Of a stretch of 64,000 nucleotides of DNA, positions 25,930 through 33,583 are shown one piece after another (position 1 is the first letter of the stretch; each line of letters opens with the position of its first letter). This DNA comes from an uncultured Opitutaceae bacterium (GTDB lineage Bacteria; Verrucomicrobiota; Verrucomicrobiia; Opitutales; Opitutaceae). The notes under the pieces were generated by a model. It worked only from the letters and a program-made list of their open reading frames with translations. It was not told the DNA's origin and searched no databases. Location: positions 1 to 64,000 of the forward strand of contig CALAOT010000105.1 in the NCBI GenBank assembly GCA_937889545.1, written 5' to 3'. The position numbers and the translations under genes were made by a program.

Positions 25930-26375
25930 CTAGCTGGAACGGGTAATCAGCATTGGACCGTCGAACATGCAATAGGTTCAAAAAAACCAGATGCATCGCA
26001 TGGAAAGGCCGTATTGCGATGAGCGAAGAGAGTTATAGCCACGAATACCTATCACCTTGGCACCTGTTGATGAATTTGCCGTGAATACCAGATGAATTTC
26101 CGTTCATCTACTGAAATTCGGCAGCCCATTTGCATGCTGCACGAATGCATCCGGAAGAATGCTCTAATTCCTGCTGGAGTGTATCCTTGGAACGCCCTAC
26201 TTGCCATTTGACCAGGTCACGGCACCAAGACGATGCGAGGCAATGGTACGGAACGGCCAATTAAACTTTTCGGTCGCAGTATTGCCGAGACAACCCCTCT
26301 GTTTTTATAGTCCCAGTTTCCCCTCCATTGAATGCGCCGCAAACCCTGGCATAGAATTAAGTCACAAAGGACAAT
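25930..26375. other. Divergent intergenic region
   Basis: About 445 bases between the DUF3570 group and the two-component operon, both transcribed outward, so it should hold both promoters. It is more AT-rich than its surroundings. It contains a GATGAA-N6-TTCATC inverted repeat (26091-26108) and another GATGAAT at about 26069. The two-component gene at 26376 has AAAGGA about seven bases upstream of its ATG. I could not single out a confident -35/-10 pair. Confidence 0.5.
26091..26108. promoter_or_regulatory. GATGAA/TTCATC inverted repeat
   Basis: GATGAA, six bases, TTCATC: a perfect six-base dyad in the intergenic region shared by the DUF3570 group and the regulator-kinase operon. A related dyad with seven-base arms lies at 28401-28418, ahead of the PAP2 gene. 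The shared half-site GATGAA(T) makes it a candidate site for the OmpR-type regulator encoded at 26376. Confidence 0.35.
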
Positions 26376-27041
26376 ATGAAGATTCTTGTCGTCGAAGACC
26401 AAAGCCGCGTGGGCCATTTCGTGGAAAAGGCACTCGCAGAACAAAACTACTCGGCACGGATCGTTGGCACGTGCGCCGCTGCCCGCGACGCACTGAGCGA
26501 GTCTCCTTATGGGGCAGTAATTCTCGATATCGGCCTTCCTGACGGCGATGGCCTTGATCTTTTGCAGGAATGGCGGAGCGCCGGTTTCAACGAACCGGTA
26601 CTCATCCTAAGCGCCCGTGACGCCGTTGAAGATCGTATCCGAGGCCTTAACTTGGGGGCTGATGACTACTTGGCTAAGCCGTTCAGCGTCGACGAACTCC
26701 TAGCACGGGTGCGATCGCTTCTTCGGCGGCACGCCGGCGCAAAAACGTCCGTACTTGTTCACGGCTCTTTGCAACTCGACCTTATGGCCCATACCGTTAC
26801 GCGAAATGGAGTTCGCATCGATCTGACCAGCCGCGAATTCTCATTATTGGAATTGTTTCTTCAAAATCCGGGCCGGATTCTCACGAGGAGTCTGATCGCC
26901 GAAAAGGTCTGGGAAGCAAGCTATGACATGGAGACGAATCTGATCGATGTCTATGTGCGGCGCCTCCGGCGGAAATTGGAGGAATCACCTGACCGACCGC
27001 TGATCAAGACGATACGCGGCACTGGCTACGAACTGGTGTGA
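26376..27041 (+). CDS. OmpR/PhoB-type response regulator
   Basis: A 221 aa regulator. The receiver domain has the acidic pair in VVEDQ, the phospho-Asp in AVILDIGLPDGDG (near residue 51), the LSARDAVEDR switch region and the Lys in DDYLAKPFS. The C-terminal winged helix (LTSREFSLLELFLQNPGRILTR, VDVYVRRLRRKLE, TIRGTGYEL) is the OmpR DNA-binding domain. The stop overlaps the start of the histidine-kinase gene by four bases, so the pair is translationally coupled. A dyad-symmetric box upstream could serve autoregulation. Confidence 0.95.
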   Translation: MKILVVEDQSRVGHFVEKALAEQNYSARIVGTCAAARDALSESPYGAVILDIGLPDGDGLDLLQEWRSAGFNEPVLILSARDAVEDRIRGLNLGADDYLAKPFSVDELLARVRSLLRRHAGAKTSVLVHGSLQLDLMAHTVTRNGVRIDLTSREFSLLELFLQNPGRILTRSLIAEKVWEASYDMETNLIDVYVRRLRRKLEESPDRPLIKTIRGTGYELV

Positions 27042-28405
27042 ATTCATTCACAGCCAGGATCATGGTGCAGTTTGCCGTGCTTGTCACGGTGACCATGGCC
27101 GTTGTCCTCGCGACAGGCGGGTGGCTCCTGTCGCGCGAGGCGGTCAACGGCCTGGACCTGTTAAATCAAGCTGAGTATGTCGAGATCCGCGACCGGCTGG
27201 AGCCGAATCCAGCCGCTCTTTCGGCCGCGGATATTGATCGGCGCGTTCGAGCGCACACCGAGGTCGATGCCGCTCTCTATTTTTTCCAGATTCATAATGA
27301 CACAGGAACCTTGCTTTTCCGCTCTGCGAATCTCGGCCGGGCGGTCCTGCCCGACCTCAGTGGAGGGGTTCTCCAAAGAACCTATGAATTGGCCGGCGTC
27401 GGTGAGGTCCGACTTTGCGAATTCTACTATGGCCCACTGCATGTCCAGATCGCCAGTCCTCTGTCTCCGGCAAACCGGCTCTTGAGAGACTACGCTCGCG
27501 TGAGCCTTTTTCTGCTTGGCGGCGTGGCATTCATTAGCGTGGGCCTCGGCTGGGCATTTGCCCGGCTCACGTTGCGGCCGGTACGGGCGATTCACGACAC
27601 GGCGGCCCGCATCCGGGCTGACAATTTCGGGGAGCGGATTCCCGTTCCAGCCGGCCATGACGAACTAGCGGCCTTGGCTCAGCTTCTCAATCGGATGTTC
27701 GACCGTCTGGAGGCGTCTTTCATCCAGATAAAGCGTTTTACGGCCGATGCTTCACACGAAATCAAGACTCCGCTGGCACTGATGCGCCTTAATGCAGAAA
27801 GACTTCGGCCTAAGCTTGCTGCCGACCAGGAAGGAAGTGCCGCTCTGGGAGAAATCCTTGAGGAAATCGAAGGCCTTCGCCGGATCACTAATAGCCTGCT
27901 TTTCCTCGCCAAGGTTGAAAGCGGCACATTTGCGCTGACCAGGACCGAGGTAGTCGCCGATGCACTTGTCCGCGGCTTCGCCGAGGACGCGATCGCCTTA
28001 GCCGACGATTGCGCTGCTCGTTTTGAGGTTACCCGATCCGATGCCGGCGGGGTGCGTTGCGAACCCACGCTTATTCGTCAACTGCTCCTTAACCTCACGA
28101 CCAATGCGCTTCGCGCATCGCCGAAGGGCGCCTGCGTCGAGCTCGAGTCAATTATCGTCGATGGATTGTGGCGGCTCGCCGTAAAAGATGAAGGGCCTGG
28201 GCTGCCCCCAGACCAACTCGAAAGGGTGTTTGAACGCTTCGTGCGTTATTCACCCTCAAATGGCCGATCGGAGTCTAAGCCCGGCCATGGCCTCGGCCTG
28301 GCCATCTGCCGAAGCATCGCAACGCTCCATGGCGGCACCATCCGAATTGAGAATCGGCCAGCCCGGTCCGGCTTATGCGTCGCCGTAGAGTTGCCTCAAG
28401 GATGA
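27038..28405 (+). CDS. Sensor histidine kinase, CusS/QseC-like
   Basis: A 455 aa membrane kinase (GTG start overlapping the regulator stop). A first transmembrane helix (residues ~8-31), a ~120 residue periplasmic sensor region without known motif, a second transmembrane helix (~155-178) and a HAMP linker precede HisKA, where the acceptor His is in DASHEIKTPLALMR. The HATPase has LNLTTNALRASP, VKDEGPGLP and GHGLGLAICRSIA. The signal is unknown. In the CusS group it is often metal ions, but membrane lipid or redox state is also possible given the PAP2, YceI and cytochrome genes that follow. Confidence 0.93.
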   Translation: MNSFTARIMVQFAVLVTVTMAVVLATGGWLLSREAVNGLDLLNQAEYVEIRDRLEPNPAALSAADIDRRVRAHTEVDAALYFFQIHNDTGTLLFRSANLGRAVLPDLSGGVLQRTYELAGVGEVRLCEFYYGPLHVQIASPLSPANRLLRDYARVSLFLLGGVAFISVGLGWAFARLTLRPVRAIHDTAARIRADNFGERIPVPAGHDELAALAQLLNRMFDRLEASFIQIKRFTADASHEIKTPLALMRLNAERLRPKLAADQEGSAALGEILEEIEGLRRITNSLLFLAKVESGTFALTRTEVVADALVRGFAEDAIALADDCAARFEVTRSDAGGVRCEPTLIRQLLLNLTTNALRASPKGACVELESIIVDGLWRLAVKDEGPGLPPDQLERVFERFVRYSPSNGRSESKPGHGLGLAICRSIATLHGGTIRIENRPARSGLCVAVELPQG

Positions 28406-28418
28406 ATAATAATTCATC
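28401..28418. promoter_or_regulatory. GATGAAT/ATTCATC palindrome ahead of the PAP2 gene
   Basis: GATGAAT, AATA, ATTCATC: a perfect dyad with seven-base arms that overlaps the kinase stop codon and lies ~56 bases before the PAP2 start. It may be an operator for the downstream genes or a short AT-rich hairpin. It shares its half-site with the dyad at 26091. Confidence 0.4.
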
Positions 28419-28473
28419 TGTTATTCACGCGGTGTTCATGTGTGACCACTAAGCTCGCGGTCGTTTTGCGACC

Positions 28474-29373
28474 GTGACCGTGTCTCTAATTCGCCGTCCG
28501 TATTTGCGCCTCCTGGCGATGCTCTGCCCAATGTCGTTGATAACGGCCGCGGGCGCCTTGCGCGCGGACCCGACTGTGCCTGCGGCCCCTGACCTGCCAA
28601 TGACGAATATTACAGGGCCGACCAGGGAGGCCCACGGATCGCGGCCCGATCACTTATGGACTGTCGATTACCTCGATCTCTTGTGGAGCGATACGGGAGC
28701 CATACTGACCGCCCCGGCGCGCTGGGATCAAAGCGATTGGCTCGAGGCCGGACTTGCCGGTGCCGCCGTTGGCGGCACGGCTGCGTTTGACAAGACCGTG
28801 AACGACAGCGTGCAGGCGCACCGCACTGCAGGCGAGGACCGGTTCATGAAACAATTCCAGAACTTCGGATCCGTATGGTCGTTTGGCGTCATTGGCGCCT
28901 TCGAGGTCTGGGGCGAGGCAGACGGCGACGTCACGGCAAAGAACGCCGCAATGGACGCGCTCACCGCCAGCATCATAGGCCCGGGCCTGATCGGGACCGG
29001 GCTAAAGGAGGCGGTTGGGCGCGTGCGGTCCAATTCCGCGACGCGGACCTTTGTGTTCAAACCTTTCAGCGGTAATCAATCTTTTCCCTCAGGCCACACC
29101 TTCCAGGCCTTTACCGTCGCCACAGCCATCGCGGAGAGCTATCACGCCTGGTGGGTTCAGGTTCTCTGCTACGGATCAGCCGGCCTAGTTGGCTATGCCC
29201 GAATCGAGCAAAACGCCCACTACGCGAGCGACGTGATGGCCGGAGCGCTTTTGGGATGGTCTATCACCCGGGGAATCGCCCGTCGACATGACGCGCCAAA
29301 CCCGAAACGAATCAACTGGGCACCCTACACGGATGGAACGCATGTCGGCATTGTCATATTCAAATCGTACTGA
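28474..29373 (+). CDS. PAP2-family phosphatase, exported
   Basis: A 299 aa protein with a GTG start and signal peptide (LAMLCPMSLITAAGALRA). The three PAP2 catalytic motifs are present: K-x6-R in KEAVGRVR, PSGH in QSFPSGHTF, and R-x5-H-x3-D in RIEQNAHYASD. Enzymes of this family remove phosphate from lipid phosphates such as undecaprenyl-pyrophosphate or phosphatidic acid on the outer face of the membrane. Unlike many relatives it has few strong transmembrane helices, so it is probably periplasmic or peripheral. It follows the two-component pair and overlaps the beginning of the frameshifted YceI gene region. Confidence 0.88.
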   Translation: MTVSLIRRPYLRLLAMLCPMSLITAAGALRADPTVPAAPDLPMTNITGPTREAHGSRPDHLWTVDYLDLLWSDTGAILTAPARWDQSDWLEAGLAGAAVGGTAAFDKTVNDSVQAHRTAGEDRFMKQFQNFGSVWSFGVIGAFEVWGEADGDVTAKNAAMDALTASIIGPGLIGTGLKEAVGRVRSNSATRTFVFKPFSGNQSFPSGHTFQAFTVATAIAESYHAWWVQVLCYGSAGLVGYARIEQNAHYASDVMAGALLGWSITRGIARRHDAPNPKRINWAPYTDGTHVGIVIFKSY

Positions 29374-29413
29374 CAATCCGACTCTGTGGCTCTCGTATGC
29401 TCGCTGCATCGCC

Positions 29414-29925
29414 ATGATGGCGGCACTGCGATGCGCCGTAGAGGCTCGTGCGGCAGGCTCATCCCTGCTGATTGGCAAGTCCCAGTCGCAAACCGAGATC
29501 CTCGTCAATGTGACGACCGGTTCGTTCGCCGCGCGACTCCAGGGCCTCGACGAGGCCATCACGGTTACCCAAGGCGGCGGGAAGATAAAGTCGGTCCATT
29601 TTCGCACGAGTTTTGCGGAGATAAGCAGATGAATCTCTGGCAGCGCACGGATCAGTTTCCACAGGTCGAATTTGTCCTGGTGTCATTCGAACCCGCGGCC
29701 GGAACAACCTATACAGCCCAGGGCCAGCTGCGCCTTCACGGCATGGAGCATCTGGTGGCTTTCCCTGTGTCGGTCACGGCTGCACCCCGCCTATGGGCCT
29801 TTGACGGCGAGGTGCCAGCAGATACCCGGAATTACAACCTGCCGATAATCACCCTGTTTGTGATGCTCAAGGTAGATCCCGTGGTGCGCGTGCGTTTCCA
29901 TCTTCAGGGAGACGTCTCTGAATGA
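29414..29925 (+). pseudogene. YceI-family lipid-binding protein gene, frameshifted or split
   Basis: Two frames together spell a YceI-type beta-barrel protein. The first (from ATG 29414 or 29342 to the TGA at 29630-29632) ends with TEILVNVTTGSFAARL and VHFRTSFAEISR. The second continues with MNLWQRTDQFPQVEFVLV, GQLRLHGMEHLVAFPV and a final VRVRFHLQGDV, the typical C-terminal half. One added base near 29625 (ATAAGC to ATAAAGC) would join them. However the second frame has its own ATG overlapping the stop (ATGA at 29630), so the halves could also be translated in succession. YceI proteins bind isoprenoid lipids or quinones in the periplasm. It ends overlapping the cytochrome gene. Confidence 0.7.
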
Positions 29926-30431
29926 TGAAAGCATACTTGATCGGCCTCGTTCTTGGAATTTGCCTGTGCCTCGCAGCAGAATTCCTCTTCTTCGTTCATG
30001 GCGGAATTCCTGTTGCCACAAAGGGTGGCCCGATGCCCTTCGAGCGGTTTTTGGCGAAGTCCGCGCTACGGTCGGCAATCGGGCAGGAAGCCCAACGATC
30101 GTCGCCCATCTCGGCTGACGAGACGAACCTGCTGGCCGGAGCCCATGTCTATCGAAAGCAATGCGCTGAATGTCACGGCGCTTGGGGGCGTCCCACCTCC
30201 GCCACCGCCATCGGCATGTTTCCCGCGCCGCCACAGCTGCTACCCCCCAAGAAAGGCGTCACCGACGATCCAGCCGGCGACACGTACTGGAAGGCGAAGA
30301 ATGGAATCCGGCTCACCGGAATGCCCGGCTACGCCGACTCGCTATCCGACACCGAGATTTGGCAGGTAAGCCTGCTCTTGCTCCACGCCAATGAGCTTCC
30401 GCCCATTGTCCAAGACGACCTTCGCCAATGA
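29922..30431 (+). CDS. Membrane-anchored c-type cytochrome
   Basis: A 169 aa monohaem cytochrome c. An uncleaved-looking N-terminal helix (residues 4-26) anchors it, and a linker leads to the haem motif CAECH (Cys81-His85). The likely second axial ligand is Met134 in TGMPGY, followed by LSDTEIWQVSLLL, the usual C-terminal helix of class I cytochromes. The start overlaps the YceI stop (ATGATGA), so expression is coupled to that gene. It probably faces the periplasm and passes electrons between membrane quinols or other donors and an unknown acceptor. Confidence 0.92.
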   Translation: MMKAYLIGLVLGICLCLAAEFLFFVHGGIPVATKGGPMPFERFLAKSALRSAIGQEAQRSSPISADETNLLAGAHVYRKQCAECHGAWGRPTSATAIGMFPAPPQLLPPKKGVTDDPAGDTYWKAKNGIRLTGMPGYADSLSDTEIWQVSLLLLHANELPPIVQDDLRQ

Positions 30432-30576
30432 ATCGGGCTCTTCCTGCGATGAACCGTGCAACTCTGGTGAAATGCGCCCGGAGCAGCGGCGCGCGTTTCA
30501 GCAAACTATTCACGGGGCCTTTGAACGAATTGGGTGACATGCGGGTCTATTCCCCGGTTCGCATTGATTACACGCT

Positions 30577-31431
30577 TTGTCCCCAGCAAACCTAGACGAT
30601 CCTCCCGGCGTTCCTCCGGTCGCGACTATTGCCGAGCATTATGATTCACTAGATTTCTTCTACCGGGACGTATGGGGTGAGAATATCCACCACGGTCTGT
30701 GGCTAAGGGGAAACGAAAGCCCGGCAGAGGCTGCAGAGCAGATGAGCAGCTGGGCGTTACGGCGCCTCCAGTTGAAAACCGGAATGAGCCTTGCCGATGT
30801 CGGGTGCGGCTACGGCGGTACAGCCCGTCTCGCAGCCGAGGCATACGGAGCCGATGTCGTGGGTTTCACCGTGTCGAAGGCGCAGAAACGGTACGCTGAC
30901 CGGCAGTTGGTTTCGCGCGGATCCGTGGAAATCCGCGAGCAGGATTGGATGCAGGCAAAGGTTCCCAACACATCGTTTGATGCCATCCTGTCTCTGGAAA
31001 GCATCGAGCACATGCCAAGCCGGGCTGATTTCCTGGTCGGGGTCCGGCGGGCCCTGAAGCCGGCGGGACGATTTGTTATCAACACCTGGCTTGCCGCCGA
31101 CAGGCCTTCACCGTGGTCCAGTCGGAACCTACTCGGTCCAATTTCAGTGGAGGGTCGCCAGGCACCGCTCATCACCGCTGGTGCGTTGCGCCGTATGCTC
31201 GAATCGTCCGGTTTTCCGAAGGTGCAGGTGAACGACCTGACTCACCAAGTTGCGAGGACTTGGAGCGTAGTCATCAGGCGCATGCTGATGCGCACGCTAA
31301 CAAAGCCCCGCTATTGGCGCCTGTTGCTGAACTCCAAGGTCAGCGACCGCATTTTCGCGCTGACCGCTTGCCGCATCTGGGCGGCATATCGCACGGGCGC
31401 GATGAGGTATGCAGCGTTCGTATGCCAATGA
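30577..31431 (+). CDS. SAM-dependent methyltransferase (cyclopropane-synthase/UbiE-like)
   Basis: A 284 aa class I methyltransferase. Motif I is LADVGCGYGGTA, followed by VVGFTVSKAQ and the acidic loop around DAILSLESIEHM. The N-terminal YDSLDFFYRDVWGENIHHGLW is typical of small-molecule and tocopherol/cyclopropane-type methyltransferases. The start must be the TTG at 30577, since a stop lies four codons upstream in frame and no ATG or GTG occurs before the conserved N-terminus. It opens a four-gene run with a monooxygenase, a second methyltransferase and a type III polyketide synthase, so it probably methylates a polyketide-derived phenol or quinone. Confidence 0.88.
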   Translation: MSPANLDDPPGVPPVATIAEHYDSLDFFYRDVWGENIHHGLWLRGNESPAEAAEQMSSWALRRLQLKTGMSLADVGCGYGGTARLAAEAYGADVVGFTVSKAQKRYADRQLVSRGSVEIREQDWMQAKVPNTSFDAILSLESIEHMPSRADFLVGVRRALKPAGRFVINTWLAADRPSPWSSRNLLGPISVEGRQAPLITAGALRRMLESSGFPKVQVNDLTHQVARTWSVVIRRMLMRTLTKPRYWRLLLNSKVSDRIFALTACRIWAAYRTGAMRYAAFVCQ

Positions 31432-31764
31432 GCGCAACCACAGGGACGCCATCCGCCTCTAGGACGATTCAGAAACAAAATGGCTTGCGCTCATCCCCTC
31501 AGGCGCTCCCCGCATGGCTTCGACCCCATTCTGCTTGAAAACCACATTGGCCGCCGATCCCCAGCTCCGATCCATAAGCCCTTTGTTCTCGACGCCATGC
31601 GGCACCGATCGCCCAATGCCATAAGGCGCCAACAGTATGATTGCTGGAACTTCGCCTTGGGACGTATGTCCGCAGCCGATCTCGATTAACATTCAACGAT
31701 CTGGCCCCGGACTCCGCCCTACCGAGTTGATTGTTAAATCCATAGAGAATCACCCCAGCGATCC
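31432..31764. other. Gap inside the polyketide cluster, no gene seen
   Basis: About 330 bases between the first methyltransferase and the monooxygenase. Short open frames exist on both strands (plus 31480-31689, minus 31459-31692), but I see no motif or start context. The length leaves room for a second promoter for the downstream three genes. Confidence 0.4.
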
Positions 31765-32898
31765 ATGCGCGGAAAACTGATCGTCGCAGGAGGCGGCATA
31801 GGCGGGCTGACCGCAACTCTGGCTCTGCATCGTGCAGGCATTGACGTCATGCTCTACGAGCGGGCCCCGGTGTTTGCTGACATCGGAGCCGGAATGAGCG
31901 TTTGGCCAAATGCGACGCGCGTCCTCAAGTCGCTCGGCGTCCTCGATTCAGTGGTAGGCCTCGGGGAGCCGGTCACGCAATTCAACCTGCTAAGGCCTGA
32001 TGGCATAGCCATTTCCAGGATCGCCATGGGGGGGTTCCCAACGCCCGCCCTCTGCATCCACAGGGCTGACCTGCACCGATCTCTGCGGCAGCCGCTGCCT
32101 CCATCGTGCATGGAGGCCAATCAGCGCCTCGTTTCGTTTGCGGAGGATGCCGCAGGGGTCACGGCCACGTTTGCCGGCGGCCTAGCTACCCACGCGGACG
32201 GGCTCATCGGGGCCGACGGCATCAATTCCGCCGTCAGAGCTCAGCTGCACGGAGTTGCCGATCCCGTCTATCGCGGCTATTGCATCTGGCGGGGCATCGC
32301 ACCGGCGGTCGCCGGCGTGGTCCACGGGCACATCAGCGAGACCTGGGGCTCCGGCAGGCGGTTTGGAATCATGCCCATCGGACAGGGGCGGATTTGCTGG
32401 TATGCCACGCAGAACTGCGCGCCCTGCCAGTCCGACCCGCCGGTGGGCCTCAAGCAAGCGCTGATTGAGTCATTCAGGGATTGGCATCAGCCGATTCAGG
32501 CGCTGTTGGAGGCCACCGATCCGAGCGATATCATAAGGGTCGATGCGCGGGACCGCAGGCCGCTTCGAAGCTGGGGAAAGGGCCGTGTGACGCTGTTAGG
32601 CGATGCTGCCCACCCCATGACCCCGAATGTCGGCCAAGGTGCCTGCATGGCGATTGAGGACGCTGCATGCCTGGCCAAACTTCTGCCAAGCGCGGCCACG
32701 GTTGCCGAAGCGTTCCGCTCCTACGAGGCATTGAGAATCGCGCGGACAGCAACCATAGTCAGACAGGCCCGAAGGATCGGTTTCATAGGCCAATGGGAGA
32801 ATCCCTGGATCATAAGAGTGCGCAATTATGCAACCCGCCTTGTCCTTGCCCGGACGCCCGATATGCGGCTTAACGCGGTTTATGGGTATGAGGTGTGA
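31765..32898 (+). CDS. FAD-dependent aromatic monooxygenase
   Basis: A 377 aa class A flavoprotein hydroxylase. The N-terminal Rossmann motif is VAGGGIGGLTATLALHRAG, the central DG motif is GADGINSAVR, and the GD motif is LLGDAAHPMTPNVGQGA, which together bind FAD and NAD(P)H. Enzymes of this group hydroxylate phenols next to an existing hydroxyl. It is the counterpart of SrsC in the Streptomyces phenolic-lipid pathway, where the resorcinol made by a type III polyketide synthase is hydroxylated and oxidised to a quinone. It overlaps the next methyltransferase gene by 11 bases. Confidence 0.9.
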   Translation: MRGKLIVAGGGIGGLTATLALHRAGIDVMLYERAPVFADIGAGMSVWPNATRVLKSLGVLDSVVGLGEPVTQFNLLRPDGIAISRIAMGGFPTPALCIHRADLHRSLRQPLPPSCMEANQRLVSFAEDAAGVTATFAGGLATHADGLIGADGINSAVRAQLHGVADPVYRGYCIWRGIAPAVAGVVHGHISETWGSGRRFGIMPIGQGRICWYATQNCAPCQSDPPVGLKQALIESFRDWHQPIQALLEATDPSDIIRVDARDRRPLRSWGKGRVTLLGDAAHPMTPNVGQGACMAIEDAACLAKLLPSAATVAEAFRSYEALRIARTATIVRQARRIGFIGQWENPWIIRVRNYATRLVLARTPDMRLNAVYGYEV

Positions 32899-33577
32899 TC
32901 TGTGGCGCCGACCGGCGTTGGCTTTCCAACAAATGCAGCGAAGGCTCACACCTGAGATCCTGGATTCCCTGGGGCCCGACGACCCGGCGGCCTCGCATAG
33001 CCGACGGGACCTGCGGGTCATCAACCTGCTCATGGGCAACCACCGCTGGTTTGCCCGTGTGCTGCCAGGAGTGCTGCGCGCGGACGACCGCATCCTCGAA
33101 ATCGGCGCAGGGTCGGGCGAACTCTGCCGGTTATTGACTCGCCGCGGCATGGCGACCGATGGCCTGGACCAAGTGCCCCGACCCCTGGTATGGCCGGAGG
33201 GCCGGGCCTGGCACCGGGCTGACCTCCGGGATTATGAAGGGTACAAGAACCACGAGGCTGTGCTGGCCAATCTCATCCTCCACCATTTCTCGGATGCCGA
33301 GCTTGTGAAGCTCGGGCAAAAGCTTAGGCGAGGCCCGCGACTGATATTGGCATGCGAGCCGGCTCGGCGAATGCGTTCCCAGGCCTTGTTCGCGGCGATA
33401 AGCCCCATCTTTGGGGCCAATCGCGTGACTCGCCACGATGCCAATGCCAGCATCTCAGCCGGATTTCTCGCCGACGAGCTGCCTCGCATCCTCGGATTAG
33501 ACTGCGGCCCGTGGAAGGTGAGCTGCGAGGTGACGCTCGTCGGCGCCTACCGCATGGCCGCGGTCAGGCAAGACTGA
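32888..33577 (+). CDS. Class I SAM-dependent methyltransferase
   Basis: A 229 aa methyltransferase from the ATG at 32888; an ATG at 32933 or the longer start at 32828 are alternatives. Motif I is ILEIGAGSGELCRLL, then ATDGLDQVPRPL and VLANLILHHFSD, the post-I and motif IV equivalents. The reading frame overlaps the end of the monooxygenase gene and is followed after six bases by the type III polyketide synthase, so the three are surely cotranscribed. Two methyltransferases in one small cluster suggest two positions on the product are methylated, or one O- and one C-methylation. Confidence 0.85.
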   Translation: MRCDLWRRPALAFQQMQRRLTPEILDSLGPDDPAASHSRRDLRVINLLMGNHRWFARVLPGVLRADDRILEIGAGSGELCRLLTRRGMATDGLDQVPRPLVWPEGRAWHRADLRDYEGYKNHEAVLANLILHHFSDAELVKLGQKLRRGPRLILACEPARRMRSQALFAAISPIFGANRVTRHDANASISAGFLADELPRILGLDCGPWKVSCEVTLVGAYRMAAVRQD

Positions 33578-33583
33578 ATCTTC

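Noticed and set aside
31459-31816. Short frames in the gap before the monooxygenase
   Set aside because: Under 110 codons, no motif, and one overlaps the monooxygenase start in antisense.
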